DNA of 64,000 nt from Caballeronia cordobensis. Lineage in GTDB: Bacteria; Pseudomonadota; Gammaproteobacteria; Burkholderiales; Burkholderiaceae. Below, in pieces: positions 48,905 to 57,753 of this stretch. The stretch lies in the NCBI RefSeq assembly GCF_001544575.2, contig NZ_FCNY02000003.1, positions 310,001 to 374,000 of the forward strand. Direction: 5' to 3'. The notes below the pieces were generated by a model. The model was not told the DNA's origin. It worked only from the letters and a program-made list of their open reading frames with translations, and did no database searches. Positions within the stretch are counted from its first letter, which is position 1; each line of letters begins with the position of its first letter. Made by a program: the position numbers and the translations under genes.

Positions 48905-49775
48905 CCGTTTCGCGCACGGTTTCGAGGAATCGCGCAAGCACCGGAGACGGCGTTTCCGCGCGATAGCGCGCATGCAGCGACACTTCCGGCGACGGCTCGG
49001 CGAGCGGCACGAATGCGACGCCGCCGCTCGACAACTGCCGCGCCGAAGAGGGCACGAGCGCGACACCGAGCCCTTCGCGCACGAGACACAGCAGCGTGTG
49101 CAACTCGACGACTTCCTGCTCGATACGCGGCGTGAATCCCGCTTCGACACAGCAGTCGCGCAGAAAACGCGCGAGTTGCGACTGCAACAGTCCGAACGAT
49201 AGAAAGCGCTCGCCTTCCAGTTCGCGCAACGCGATCTCCCCGTGCGATGCGAGCGCATGCGCGAGCGGCAGCGCGACCATCGCGGGTTCGCGCAAAACCA
49301 CCTCGCTGACGATCTCCGGATCGTCGTGCGATACGCGGAAGAAACACACGTCGAGCCTGCGCTCCTTCAACGCCTGAATCTGCGCGGCGGGCGTCATTTC
49401 GTGCAGCGTCCAGCGCACCTGCGGATGCTTGCGCGCGAACACCCCGAGCGTGCGGGGAATGGGTTCGACCATTGCGGAACTGATGACGCCGATCTCCAGG
49501 CTGCCCACTTCGCCGCGCCCCGCGCAACGCGTGAGATCGATCGCGCGCTCGAACTGCGCGAAGATCAGCGGCGCCTGTTCTTTCAGTGTTTTCCCTGCCT
49601 CCGTCAGTTCGACGCGATGCTGCGAGCGCAGAAAGAGCGCCGTACCCATCTCCTCTTCGAGGATTCGGATCTGCTGGCTCAAGGGAGGCTGCGAGATGTG
49701 CAGCCGCGCGGCTGCGCGGCCGAAATGCAGTTCATCGGCGAGCACCGCGAAGTACCGCAAAAGCCGCATGTCCAT
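48882..49775 (-). CDS. LysR-family regulator, BenM/CatM-like, divergent from UbiD operon
   Basis: 297 residues beginning MDMRLLRYFAVLADELHFGRAAARLHISQPPLSQQI, the N-terminus typical of aromatic-catabolism LysR regulators such as CatM, BenM and CbnR. It is divergent from the amidohydrolase/UbiD operon across 223 bases and is the obvious candidate regulator for it. The C-terminus overlaps the end of the convergent LysR gene. Confidence 0.93.
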   Translation of the reverse strand: MDMRLLRYFAVLADELHFGRAAARLHISQPPLSQQIRILEEEMGTALFLRSQHRVELTEAGKTLKEQAPLIFAQFERAIDLTRCAGRGEVGSLEIGVISSAMVEPIPRTLGVFARKHPQVRWTLHEMTPAAQIQALKERRLDVCFFRVSHDDPEIVSEVVLREPAMVALPLAHALASHGEIALRELEGERFLSFGLLQSQLARFLRDCCVEAGFTPRIEQEVVELHTLLCLVREGLGVALVPSSARQLSSGGVAFVPLAEPSPEVSLHARYRAETPSPVLARFLETVRETATAQGPA

Positions 49776-49998
49776 ATCGCTAACGTATCAAGATCGTGGT
49801 TAAAAAATATTGTACAGAGCGCGCGTTACTTGTGAGACTGCATCGCAAGCAGCAGTGCGCATCAGTGTGACACTCGATGCCGGCGAGGGGAAGACACCGC
49901 GATGTGTCTTGCAAAGGGCCGCATGGAAAAGCCTCGTTTCGAGCGCTTTCGTTCCATCGATACGCCTGTTAGCGATTCCCTCAAGGAGATCGAGAACA
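49776..49998. promoter_or_regulatory. Divergent promoter region of LysR and UbiD-cluster operon
   Basis: 223 bases. The AT-rich part near the LysR gene contains TAAC (49781-49784) and GTTA 14 bases later, a loose LysR-type dyad, followed by a TTAAAAAATATTGTA stretch. The part nearest the amidohydrolase is open in frame with it but lacks conserved protein sequence, and AAGGAG precedes the chosen start. Confidence 0.45.
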
Positions 49999-50931
49999 AT
50001 GATCATCGACACAAGCTGTTATCCGACGAATCTCGTCGACCTCGCCTGGCGCCATGACGGCGAGCCCTTCTCCGGCGAGCGTCTCATCGAAGTGATGGAC
50101 GGGCCGTACATCATCAACGGCAAGCCGCGACGCATCGACAAGGCGTTCATCCAGCCGCCGCAGGGCAACACCATCTATACATGGACCGATGGCGTGCGCA
50201 CGGGCCGCGAGTCGATCGACGACTACATGGCGTACACCGTCGAGATGACGCAGAAGTATCCCGACCGCCTGCTCGGCTGCTTCGTCTATAACCCGCGCTG
50301 CGGTCCCGAAAACGGCGCCGACGCCATCGAGTTCTACGCGAAGGAGCATGGCTTCAGGATGGTGCAGTTGCAGGCCAACATGCACGCGTATCGTCCGGAT
50401 CGCGCGCTCGACTGGCTGCGTCCGGCGTTGCGCAAATGCGCGGACCTCGGCCTGATCGTCAAGCTGCATACCGGCGACGGCCCGTACAGCATTCCGAGCG
50501 AATGGTATCCGCTGATCCGCGAGTTTCCGTCCGTGCCGTTCATCATGGCGCACTTCGGCGTGCAGACGGGCGGCGTGTACTGCTTCGAGCCGTATCAGAT
50601 GGCGCTCGACACGCCCAACGTGTATTGCGAATCGAGCTGGTGCCTGCAATCGCGCATCGTCGAATTCGCGAAGGTGCTGCCGACGCACAAGATTCTCTAC
50701 GGCTCCGATACGCCGCCGAACGAGCCCGGCATGTGGTTGCGCCTGCTCGAAGTGCTCTGCCACGAGCCGCCGCAAGGCCTGAATCTCGACGAGGACACGC
50801 TCGAGGACTATCTCGGCAACAACCTCGCGCGCATGCTCGGCATCGAACCGAGCGCGCCGCCCAAGACAGTCGAAGAAGCGCAAGCCTATCTCGACCAATG
50901 CAAAGAAGCCGACTACGCTGGAGCCCGCTGA
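49999..50931 (+). CDS. Amidohydrolase-2 family protein lacking the HxH metal motif
   Basis: 310 residues. It is closely similar over its whole length to the product of the next gene, including DGPYIINGKPRRID and YRPDRALDWLRPA. At the N-terminus, however, the HxH motif at the end of strand 1 reads DTSCYP instead of DTHLHP. The other metal and catalytic residues are kept: His in KLHTGDGP, His in MAHFGVQTGG and Asp in GSDTPPNEPG. ACMSD-type decarboxylases and hydrolases use all of these. It may be an altered-chemistry enzyme or a partner subunit of its neighbour. Stop and next start share a base (TGATG). Confidence 0.88.
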   Translation: MIIDTSCYPTNLVDLAWRHDGEPFSGERLIEVMDGPYIINGKPRRIDKAFIQPPQGNTIYTWTDGVRTGRESIDDYMAYTVEMTQKYPDRLLGCFVYNPRCGPENGADAIEFYAKEHGFRMVQLQANMHAYRPDRALDWLRPALRKCADLGLIVKLHTGDGPYSIPSEWYPLIREFPSVPFIMAHFGVQTGGVYCFEPYQMALDTPNVYCESSWCLQSRIVEFAKVLPTHKILYGSDTPPNEPGMWLRLLEVLCHEPPQGLNLDEDTLEDYLGNNLARMLGIEPSAPPKTVEEAQAYLDQCKEADYAGAR

Positions 50932-51866
50932 TGATCATCGATACCCATCTGCATCCGACCAATCTCGTCGACGAAGCCTGGCGTCATACGGGCGAGCCTT
51001 TCACCGGCGAGCGCCTGCTCAAGATGATGGACGGCCCGTACATCATCAACGGCAAGCCGCGCCGCATCGACATGGGCTTCATTCAGCCGCCCCCCGGCAA
51101 TACCGGCTATCGCGACGGCAACCGGCGCGGCCGCGAAGGCATTCGCGATTACATGTCGTATATCGCCGAATTGACGCAGAAGTATCCCGACCGCTTCATC
51201 GGCAACTTCACGTACAACCCGCGCTGGGGCCCGGAAAACGGCGCGGCCGAACTCGAATTCCACGTGAAGGAGTACGGCTTCAAGATGCTCAAGCTGCACG
51301 CGAACATGCACGGCTACCGTCCGGATCGCGCGCTCGACTGGCTGCGTCCTGCGATGAAGAAATGCGCGGAGCTGGGCGTCGTCGTGCTGATCCATACCGG
51401 CGACGGGCCGTACACCATTCCCACCCAGTTCTATCCGATCATCCGCGAGTTCCCGATGGTCAACTTCATCATCGGTCACTTCGGCATTCAGACGGGCGGC
51501 AACTACTCGTTCGAAGCCTTCTGGATGGCGATGGACACGCCCAACGTGTATTGCGAATCGGGCTGGTGCTATCAGTCGCGCATCGTCGAGTTCGCGCGCG
51601 AGTTGCCGCGCAACAAGATCGTGTTCGGCACGGACTCGCCGCCGAACGAGCCGGGCATGTGGCTGCGCGAGCTGGAGATGTTGTGCGGACCCGCGCCGCA
51701 AGGCATGGATCTCGACGAAGACGGACTCGAAGACTACATGGGCAACAACATTGCGCGGCTGGTCGGCATCGAGCCGACCAAACCGCCGAAGGATCTTGCC
51801 GAAGCGGAGAAGCGGCTGAAGGCCACTTACGTGAAGAGCGACGACGACATCGCTCAGCCTGCCTGA
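50931..51866 (+). CDS. Amidohydrolase-2 (ACMSD-like) decarboxylase/hydrolase, intact
   Basis: 311 residues. A full ligand set: HxH in DTHLHP (residues 5 and 7), His in LIHTGDGP, His in IGHFGIQTGG and Asp in GTDSPPNEPG. The family (PF04909) includes non-oxidative decarboxylases of aromatic and heteroaromatic acids and hydrolases of their ring-opened products, using Zn or Mn. Translationally coupled to the degenerate homologue upstream. Followed after 56 bases by a UbiD-like decarboxylase. Confidence 0.92.
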   Translation: MIIDTHLHPTNLVDEAWRHTGEPFTGERLLKMMDGPYIINGKPRRIDMGFIQPPPGNTGYRDGNRRGREGIRDYMSYIAELTQKYPDRFIGNFTYNPRWGPENGAAELEFHVKEYGFKMLKLHANMHGYRPDRALDWLRPAMKKCAELGVVVLIHTGDGPYTIPTQFYPIIREFPMVNFIIGHFGIQTGGNYSFEAFWMAMDTPNVYCESGWCYQSRIVEFARELPRNKIVFGTDSPPNEPGMWLRELEMLCGPAPQGMDLDEDGLEDYMGNNIARLVGIEPTKPPKDLAEAEKRLKATYVKSDDDIAQPA

Positions 51867-51922
51867 CATCACATGGGCGCGGTCGTCCACGCGCCCTCGC
51901 TTCTCTCACGACGGAGTTCACG

Positions 51923-53308
51923 ATGGCCGATAACCTCTTGCGCGCCACGCAGGACTTTCATCGTTTCGCGGAGATATACCGCGAGCGATATCCCGACGAT
52001 GTGCTGACGCTTCGCGAATCCGTTTCCGCCGATCAGGACGTGACCGCGATCGTCGCGCAACTCGCCGCGCGCGGACAACATCCGATGCTCGTGTGCGAGA
52101 ACGTCGACGGCATCTCGACGCCTCTGGCGACCAACTTCTTCGCATCGCGTGAACGCATCGCGCGTTTGTTCGATACGAACGCGAGCGGCTTGTTCGACGC
52201 CTATCAGCAGCGCGCCAACGCGCCCATCGCGCCGGTTCATGTATCGAGCGGTCCCGTGCTCGATGAAGTCATCGAAGGCGATTGCGTCGATCTCGCGCAA
52301 CTGCCGATGATCCGCCACTTCGACACCGATCGCGGTCCCTATGTGACGAATGCCGTGATCGTCGCGGAAGACCCGGTGACGGGCATCGCCAATCTCAGCT
52401 ATCACCGTTCGATGCGCCATGCACGCAACGCGCTCGCGACGAGCCTGCATTCGCGCGGCCATGCGTGGCGCATGCTTCAAACCGCGAAGGCGCGCGGCGG
52501 CACGTTGAAGGTCGCGATGGTCATCGGCGCGCATCCCTTGTTCATGCTTGCCGCGGCGGCGCGCGTGCCCTTCGGCATGGATGAGCGCGCAATCGCGGGC
52601 GGACTCTTCGGCGCGTCGCTCGAACTGGTGCGCACCCCGCGTCATGGCATCGGCGTGCCGGCCGCGGCCGAGTTCGTTCTGGAAGGCACGATCGATCCGG
52701 ATGAGCACGCCGAAGAAGGCCCGTTCGGCGAATTCACAGGCTACTCATCGGATCGTTCGACCAACAACGTATTGCGCATCGATACGATGATGCGCCGCCG
52801 CGATGCGTGGCTGATCGATGTCGTCGGCGGTCCGTATGCCGAGCATCTCACGCTCGCACGTCTGCCGCGCGAAGCCGAAATGAGCGAGAAGCTCAAGGCA
52901 CGTTTTCCTTCGGTGACCGCGCTGCACTATCCGAACTCGGGCACGCATTTTCATTGCTATGTCGCGCTCAATCAGACACGCGACGGCGAAGCGCGCCAGA
53001 TCATGCTCGCGCTGCTCGGCTGGGATCCTTATCTCAAGCATGTCGTCGCGGTGGACAGCGATATCGACATCGGCGACGACTCGCAGGTGCTCTGGGCGAT
53101 GGCGACGCATGCGCAGCCGCACGAAGACGTGTTCATCGTCGATGGCTTGCCGGGCAGTCCGCTCGATCCGTCTTCGTCGGCTAACGGCACGACATCGCGC
53201 ATGGGCATCGATGCGACGCGCGGCGCGAAGTTCGACGGCATACGCGCGCGCATCGGCGATGAAGCGATGCGGCGCGCGATGGACATCATCAAAGGAGCCG
53301 GACAATGA
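51923..53308 (+). CDS. UbiD-family prenylated-FMN decarboxylase
   Basis: 461 residues from the ATG at 51923 (GGAG seven bases upstream). The hallmark EEGPFGEFTGY holds the catalytic glutamate pair, and SYHRSMRHARN supplies the conserved arginine region that contacts prenylated FMN. These enzymes reversibly decarboxylate aromatic, heteroaromatic or alpha,beta-unsaturated acids. The cofactor is made by the UbiX-like protein encoded directly downstream. The operon context suggests a catabolic rather than ubiquinone role. Confidence 0.93.
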   Translation: MADNLLRATQDFHRFAEIYRERYPDDVLTLRESVSADQDVTAIVAQLAARGQHPMLVCENVDGISTPLATNFFASRERIARLFDTNASGLFDAYQQRANAPIAPVHVSSGPVLDEVIEGDCVDLAQLPMIRHFDTDRGPYVTNAVIVAEDPVTGIANLSYHRSMRHARNALATSLHSRGHAWRMLQTAKARGGTLKVAMVIGAHPLFMLAAAARVPFGMDERAIAGGLFGASLELVRTPRHGIGVPAAAEFVLEGTIDPDEHAEEGPFGEFTGYSSDRSTNNVLRIDTMMRRRDAWLIDVVGGPYAEHLTLARLPREAEMSEKLKARFPSVTALHYPNSGTHFHCYVALNQTRDGEARQIMLALLGWDPYLKHVVAVDSDIDIGDDSQVLWAMATHAQPHEDVFIVDGLPGSPLDPSSSANGTTSRMGIDATRGAKFDGIRARIGDEAMRRAMDIIKGAGQ

Positions 53309-53877
53309 GCACGCGGCGCATCGCGGTGGGCATCAGCGGCGCGTCGGGCTTCGTGTATGGCGTGCGGCTGCTGCAATTGCTGCGCGCACTCGACATCGAA
53401 ACGCATCTGACCGTATCTCGCAGCGCACTGCTGACGATGTCGCACGAAACGGACTACAAGCTCGCCGATGTCAGCGCGCTCGCGAGCGTCACGTATCGCT
53501 GCGACGACATGGCCGCGGCCATCTCTAGCGGCTCGTTTCGCACGTTGGGGATGATCGTCGCGCCCTGCTCGATGAAGACGCTCGCCGAAATTGCGAGCGG
53601 CCATTCGTCGAGCCTGATCTCGCGCGCCGCCGATGTCACGTTGAAGGAACGCCGTCCGCTCGTGCTGCTCGCACGCGAAACGCCTCTCACGCTGGCGCAT
53701 CTGCGCAACATGGTCGCGGTCACGGAAATGGGCGGCATCGTCGCGCCGCCGGTGCCCGCGTTCTACGCGCGCCCGGCCTCGCTCGACGCGATGATCGATC
53801 ACACGCTCGGCCGCGTGCTCGATCTGTTCGGACTCGATTGCGGCGCGGTCACGCGCTGGAAAGAACACGAAGCATGA
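53305..53877 (+). CDS. ubiX: UbiX-like flavin prenyltransferase
   Basis: 190 residues. [15 protein letters not shown] is the FMN-binding N-terminus, and [42 protein letters not shown] is the family core. It makes prenylated FMN from FMN and dimethylallyl (pyro)phosphate for the neighbouring UbiD-like enzyme. Start overlaps the UbiD stop (ATGA), ensuring cofactor and apoenzyme are made together. Likely a second, pathway-dedicated copy apart from the housekeeping gene. Confidence 0.95.
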   Translation: MSTRRIAVGISGASGFVYGVRLLQLLRALDIETHLTVSRSALLTMSHETDYKLADVSALASVTYRCDDMAAAISSGSFRTLGMIVAPCSMKTLAEIASGHSSSLISRAADVTLKERRPLVLLARETPLTLAHLRNMVAVTEMGGIVAPPVPAFYARPASLDAMIDHTLGRVLDLFGLDCGAVTRWKEHEA

Positions 53878-53896
53878 CTCACTCGAAGGAGACAAG

Positions 53897-54946
53897 ATGA
53901 TGACGCATATCCACACGACGCATAACGCATTCGAAAAAATTCCCGTCACGGTGCTGACCGGCTTTCTCGGCGCAGGCAAGACCACGTTGTTGAACTACAT
54001 TCTGCGCGAGAAGCACGGCCACAAGATCGCGGTGATCGAAAACGAGTTTGGCGAAGTCGGCATCGATGGCGGGCTCGTACTCGAATCGACCGAAGAGATC
54101 TACGAGATGACCAACGGCTGCGTGTGCTGCGTCGGCGCGGTACGCGAGGATCTCGTGCGCATCGTGCGCATGCTCGTCGAGCGGCCGGAACGGCTCGATC
54201 ACATCATCGTGGAGACGAGCGGGCTCGCCGATCCGTATCCGGTCGCGCAGACCTTCTTCATCGACGACCCGATCGCGCAACGCGTGACGCTCGACGCCGT
54301 CGTGACCATGGTCGATGCGAAGCACATCGCCGCGCATCTCGACGATCTCGTGCTCGACGGCCGCGACAACCAGGCGGTCGATCAGATCGTGTGCGCGGAT
54401 CGCATCGTCATCAATAAGGTGGACCTCGTGACGTCTGCGGAAATCGCTTCGTTGAAAGAGCGGCTGCGCGGACTCAATGCGACGGCGGAGATCGTCGAAT
54501 CGAGTTATGCGCAAATCGATCTGCGCAGGATTCTCGGCGTGGGCGCAAACGAGTTCGCGCAACAGCTCGTCGAAGCGGAGGAACATCACCATCACGATCA
54601 TGAACATGAGCACGATCACGACGATCACCATCACGATGAAAGCGTGTCTTCCGTCGGTATCGAAGTGGACGCGGACATCGATCTCGATGCGCTGCAAACC
54701 TGGCTCGCCGAACTGCGCGCAGCCGATGCGACGAAGCTCTTTCGCATGAAAGGCATCTTCGCGGTGAAGGGTCAGCCCTACCGCTACGTGCTGCAAGGGG
54801 TACACGACATCATCGAACTGAAAGCGGCGCAGGCGTGGGGCAGCGAGCCGCGTTCGAGCCGCATGGTGTTCATCGGACGCGAGCTGGATCGCGCCACGCT
54901 GAACGAGCGCTTCCATGCCTGCCTCGCCGTGCCGGTCGCAGCCTGA
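53897..54946 (+). CDS. CobW/COG0523-family GTPase with His-rich metal-binding loop
   Basis: 349 residues. Walker [10 protein letters not shown] at 22-30, the metal-site CxCC at 75-78 (GCVCC), NKVDL for guanine recognition, and a C-terminal CobW domain. A stretch of ~20 mostly His/Asp/Glu residues around 230-250 is expected to bind Zn or Co. These GTPases deliver metals to target enzymes. The operon encodes at least two metal-dependent amidohydrolase-fold proteins, which are natural clients. Confidence 0.93.
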   Translation: MMTHIHTTHNAFEKIPVTVLTGFLGAGKTTLLNYILREKHGHKIAVIENEFGEVGIDGGLVLESTEEIYEMTNGCVCCVGAVREDLVRIVRMLVERPERLDHIIVETSGLADPYPVAQTFFIDDPIAQRVTLDAVVTMVDAKHIAAHLDDLVLDGRDNQAVDQIVCADRIVINKVDLVTSAEIASLKERLRGLNATAEIVESSYAQIDLRRILGVGANEFAQQLVEAEEHHHHDHEHEHDHDDHHHDESVSSVGIEVDADIDLDALQTWLAELRAADATKLFRMKGIFAVKGQPYRYVLQGVHDIIELKAAQAWGSEPRSSRMVFIGRELDRATLNERFHACLAVPVAA

Positions 54947-55009
54947 CGAGCGATAGCGTCCGGCGCGCACAGCGACGCGCCGGCGGAAAACATAATCAGG
55001 AGACACGTG

Positions 55010-56350
55010 ATGAACACCGAACACCACCCGGTCGACCGCGTCCTGCCCAAGCGGCAGATGATCACGCTCGGCTTGCAGCACATGCTGGTCGCGTATATCG
55101 GCGCGATCGCGGTTCCGTTGATCGTCGCGTCGGCGCTGAAGTTGTCGCCGGCCGATACCACCGTGCTCATCAGCACGGCCTTGTTCTGCTCGGGTATTTC
55201 GACGGTGCTGCAGACCGTCGGCATCTGGAAGTTCGGTGTGCGCCTGCCGATTCTGCAAGGCGTCGCGTTCAGCAGCGTGGGACCGGTCATCGCGATCGGC
55301 CTGAGTCCGGGCGTCGGCTTCGCGGGCGTGTGCGGCGCGGTGATCGGCGCAGGTATCTTCACGATGTTCGCCGCGCCCCTCGTCGGACGCTTGCGGCGCT
55401 TCTTTCCGCCGGTCGTCACGGGCTGCATCGTCACGGTGATCGGCTTGCAGCTCTTTCCCGTCGCGTATCAATGGGCAGGCGGCGGCGAGCATGCGCGGCA
55501 GCACTTCGGCGCACTGCCCTTTCTCTGCGTCGCGCTGTTCGTCGCGCTCGTGATACTCGCCGTCAATCGCTTCGCCAATGCGTTTCTGCGCAATCTTTCC
55601 GTGCTGATCGGTCTCGTCGCAGGCAGCGTGCTCGCCTGCGCGCTCGGCATGGGCGACTTCGCGAACGTCGCGAACGCGCCGTGGTTCACCATGCCGCTGC
55701 CCTTTCACTTCGGCATGCCCGTGTTCTCCTTCGTGCCCGTCATGACGATGATCGTCGTAATGGTCGTGCAGATGGTCGAGTCGATGGGCCTTTTCGTCGC
55801 GATCGGCGATATCGTCGAGAAGAACATCAGCGAGGAAGACGCGGTGCGCGGCATGCGCGCCAACGGGCTCGCGAGCGCGATTGCGGGCATGTTCGCCGCG
55901 TTCCCGTTCATCGCGTTCATGGAGAACGTCGGACTCGTCATTCTCACCGGCGTGCGCAGCCGCTGGGTCGTCGCGGTGAGCGGCGTGCTGATGTGCGTCG
56001 TCGCGCTCGTGCCGAAGATCGGCGCGGTGGTGGCCTCGACGCCATCGGCCGCGCTCGGCGGCGCGGGGATCGCGATGTTCGGCGTCGTGGTCGCGGCCGG
56101 CGTGCAGACGCTCGCGAAAGTGGACTTCGAGCGCAATCGATACAACGTGCTGATCGTCGGCTTCACGATCGCCACCGCGCTCATCCCCGTGATGGCGCCG
56201 CAGGTCTTCGGGAAGATGCCCGAGTGGACGCAGCCCTTCGTGCATAGCGGCGTCGTGCTCGCCTGCCTCGTATCGGTCGTGCTGAACGCCGTGCTCAACG
56301 GCGCGCATGAGGAAGACGTCGTGCCCGCGCACAACATGGTGCGCGAATGA
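55010..56350 (+). CDS. NCS2-family purine/pyrimidine-type permease
   Basis: 446 residues from the ATG at 55010 (AGGAG eleven bases upstream; a GTG three bases earlier is also in frame). Fourteen-helix NCS2 topology with the N-terminal GLQHMLVAYIGAIAVPLIV and the substrate-site region VMVVQMVESMGLFVAIGD. The family moves xanthine, urate, uracil or similar heterocycles with protons. This is the best clue that the operon handles an N-heterocycle. Its stop overlaps the next start. Confidence 0.93.
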   Translation: MNTEHHPVDRVLPKRQMITLGLQHMLVAYIGAIAVPLIVASALKLSPADTTVLISTALFCSGISTVLQTVGIWKFGVRLPILQGVAFSSVGPVIAIGLSPGVGFAGVCGAVIGAGIFTMFAAPLVGRLRRFFPPVVTGCIVTVIGLQLFPVAYQWAGGGEHARQHFGALPFLCVALFVALVILAVNRFANAFLRNLSVLIGLVAGSVLACALGMGDFANVANAPWFTMPLPFHFGMPVFSFVPVMTMIVVMVVQMVESMGLFVAIGDIVEKNISEEDAVRGMRANGLASAIAGMFAAFPFIAFMENVGLVILTGVRSRWVVAVSGVLMCVVALVPKIGAVVASTPSAALGGAGIAMFGVVVAAGVQTLAKVDFERNRYNVLIVGFTIATALIPVMAPQVFGKMPEWTQPFVHSGVVLACLVSVVLNAVLNGAHEEDVVPAHNMVRE

Positions 56351-57750
56351 ACGCAACCACAGGATCCACGATGAACACGCAAGCCTTACTGATCAAGAAT
56401 CCCGTCGCTGTGATGAGCGGATCGAAGGGCGGCGCCGCGCGTCCTGGCGCTGTCGATATCCGCATCCGCAATGGCGTGATCGACACCATCGCGCCGAATC
56501 TGGAAGCGCGCGCCGACGAGCGCGTCATCGATGCCCGTTCGTGCGTCGTGTATCCGGGATGGGTGAACACGCATCATCATCTGTTCCAGAACCTCCTGAA
56601 AGCGGTGCCGTCCGGCATCAACGCAGACTTGCAGGAATGGCTCGCGGCCGTGCCGTATCCGCGTCTCGCGCGCTTTACGCCCGAACTCGCACGCGTCGCG
56701 GCGCGTCTCGGCATGGCCGAACTGCTGCTCTCGGGCGTGACGACCTGCGCGGATCATCACTATCTCTATCACGCGGACGGCACGACCGAAACCGGCGATC
56801 TTCTGTTCGACGAAGCCGCCTCGTTCGGCCTGCGCTTCGTGCTGTGCCGTGGCGGCGCATTGCAGGCGGCGGGCGATCATCCCGGCTTCTCGAAGGTCGC
56901 GCTCAAGCCCGAGTCGCTCGATCAGATGCTGGCCGATATCGAACGCCTGAAGGCGCGCTATCACGATGCGACGCCCGCATCGATGCGCCGCGTCGTGGTC
57001 GCGCCGACGACGCCGACGTTCTCGCTGCCGCCCGCGCTGCTGCCCGAAATCGCGCGCGCGGCGCGGCGCATGGGCTTGCGCATGCATACGCATCTGTCGG
57101 AGACGCAGCGCTATGTCGACTTCTGCCGCGAGCGCTTCGACAAGCTGCCCGTCGAGTTCGTCGCCGATCACGAATGGCTCGGACCGGACGTGTGGTTCGC
57201 GCATCTCGTGCATCTGGAAGCGAGCGAAATCGCCATGCTCGCCGAAACCGGCAGCGGCTGTTCTCATTGCCCCGTGAGCAATGCGCGGCTCGGCAGCGGC
57301 ATCGCGCCCGCGCCGCGGATGGCCGCGGCAGGCGTGCCGATGTCGCTCGCGGTGGACGGTGTCGCATCGAACGAATCGGGCAGCATGACCAGCGAAGCGC
57401 ACTTCGCGTGGCTCGTGCATCGCGCGGCGCAGGGCGCATCGGCGACCACCGTCGATGAGATCGTCCACTGGGGCAGCGCGGGCGGTGCGGGCGTGCTCGG
57501 TCTCGATGCGGTCGGCACGCTCGAAGCGGGCAAGGCCGCGGATCTCGTGCTGTACGACATCGACAATCCGCGGTTCTACGGCTTTCACGATCTCGCCGTT
57601 GCGCCGGTCACTGCGGGCGAACCCGCGCGCGTGCGCTACAACATCGTGAATGGCCGCGTCGTCGTCGATGACGGCGTTATTCCCGGTCTCGATCTCGACG
57701 CCCTTCGCCATCAGGCGGCGGAAGGCGTGAAGCTGCTGTTGGAGGATTGA
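56347..57750 (+). CDS. Aminohydrolase of the TrzA/AtzA/8-oxoguanine-deaminase group
   Basis: 467 residues; the start at 56347 overlaps the permease stop, and a second ATG at 56371 also fits. Metal ligands: HxH in NTHHHLFQ (near residue 76), His in HTHLSET, the catalytic Glu in the same motif, and Asp in VDGVASNESG. The QNLLKAVPSGINADLQEWL region resembles 8-oxoguanine deaminases and hydroxyatrazine ethylaminohydrolase. It would remove an amino group from an N-heterocycle brought in by the permease. Confidence 0.9.
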   Translation: MNATTGSTMNTQALLIKNPVAVMSGSKGGAARPGAVDIRIRNGVIDTIAPNLEARADERVIDARSCVVYPGWVNTHHHLFQNLLKAVPSGINADLQEWLAAVPYPRLARFTPELARVAARLGMAELLLSGVTTCADHHYLYHADGTTETGDLLFDEAASFGLRFVLCRGGALQAAGDHPGFSKVALKPESLDQMLADIERLKARYHDATPASMRRVVVAPTTPTFSLPPALLPEIARAARRMGLRMHTHLSETQRYVDFCRERFDKLPVEFVADHEWLGPDVWFAHLVHLEASEIAMLAETGSGCSHCPVSNARLGSGIAPAPRMAAAGVPMSLAVDGVASNESGSMTSEAHFAWLVHRAAQGASATTVDEIVHWGSAGGAGVLGLDAVGTLEAGKAADLVLYDIDNPRFYGFHDLAVAPVTAGEPARVRYNIVNGRVVVDDGVIPGLDLDALRHQAAEGVKLLLED

Positions 57751-57753
57751 CGC

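Noticed and set aside
53879-56356. Very long open frame antisense to the CobW and NCS2 genes
   Set aside because: It mirrors two strongly supported genes, is rich in His, Arg and Glu as expected from reversed GC-rich codons, and matches no protein family. Similar antisense frames across the window (for example 24416-27238 minus) were dropped for the same reason.
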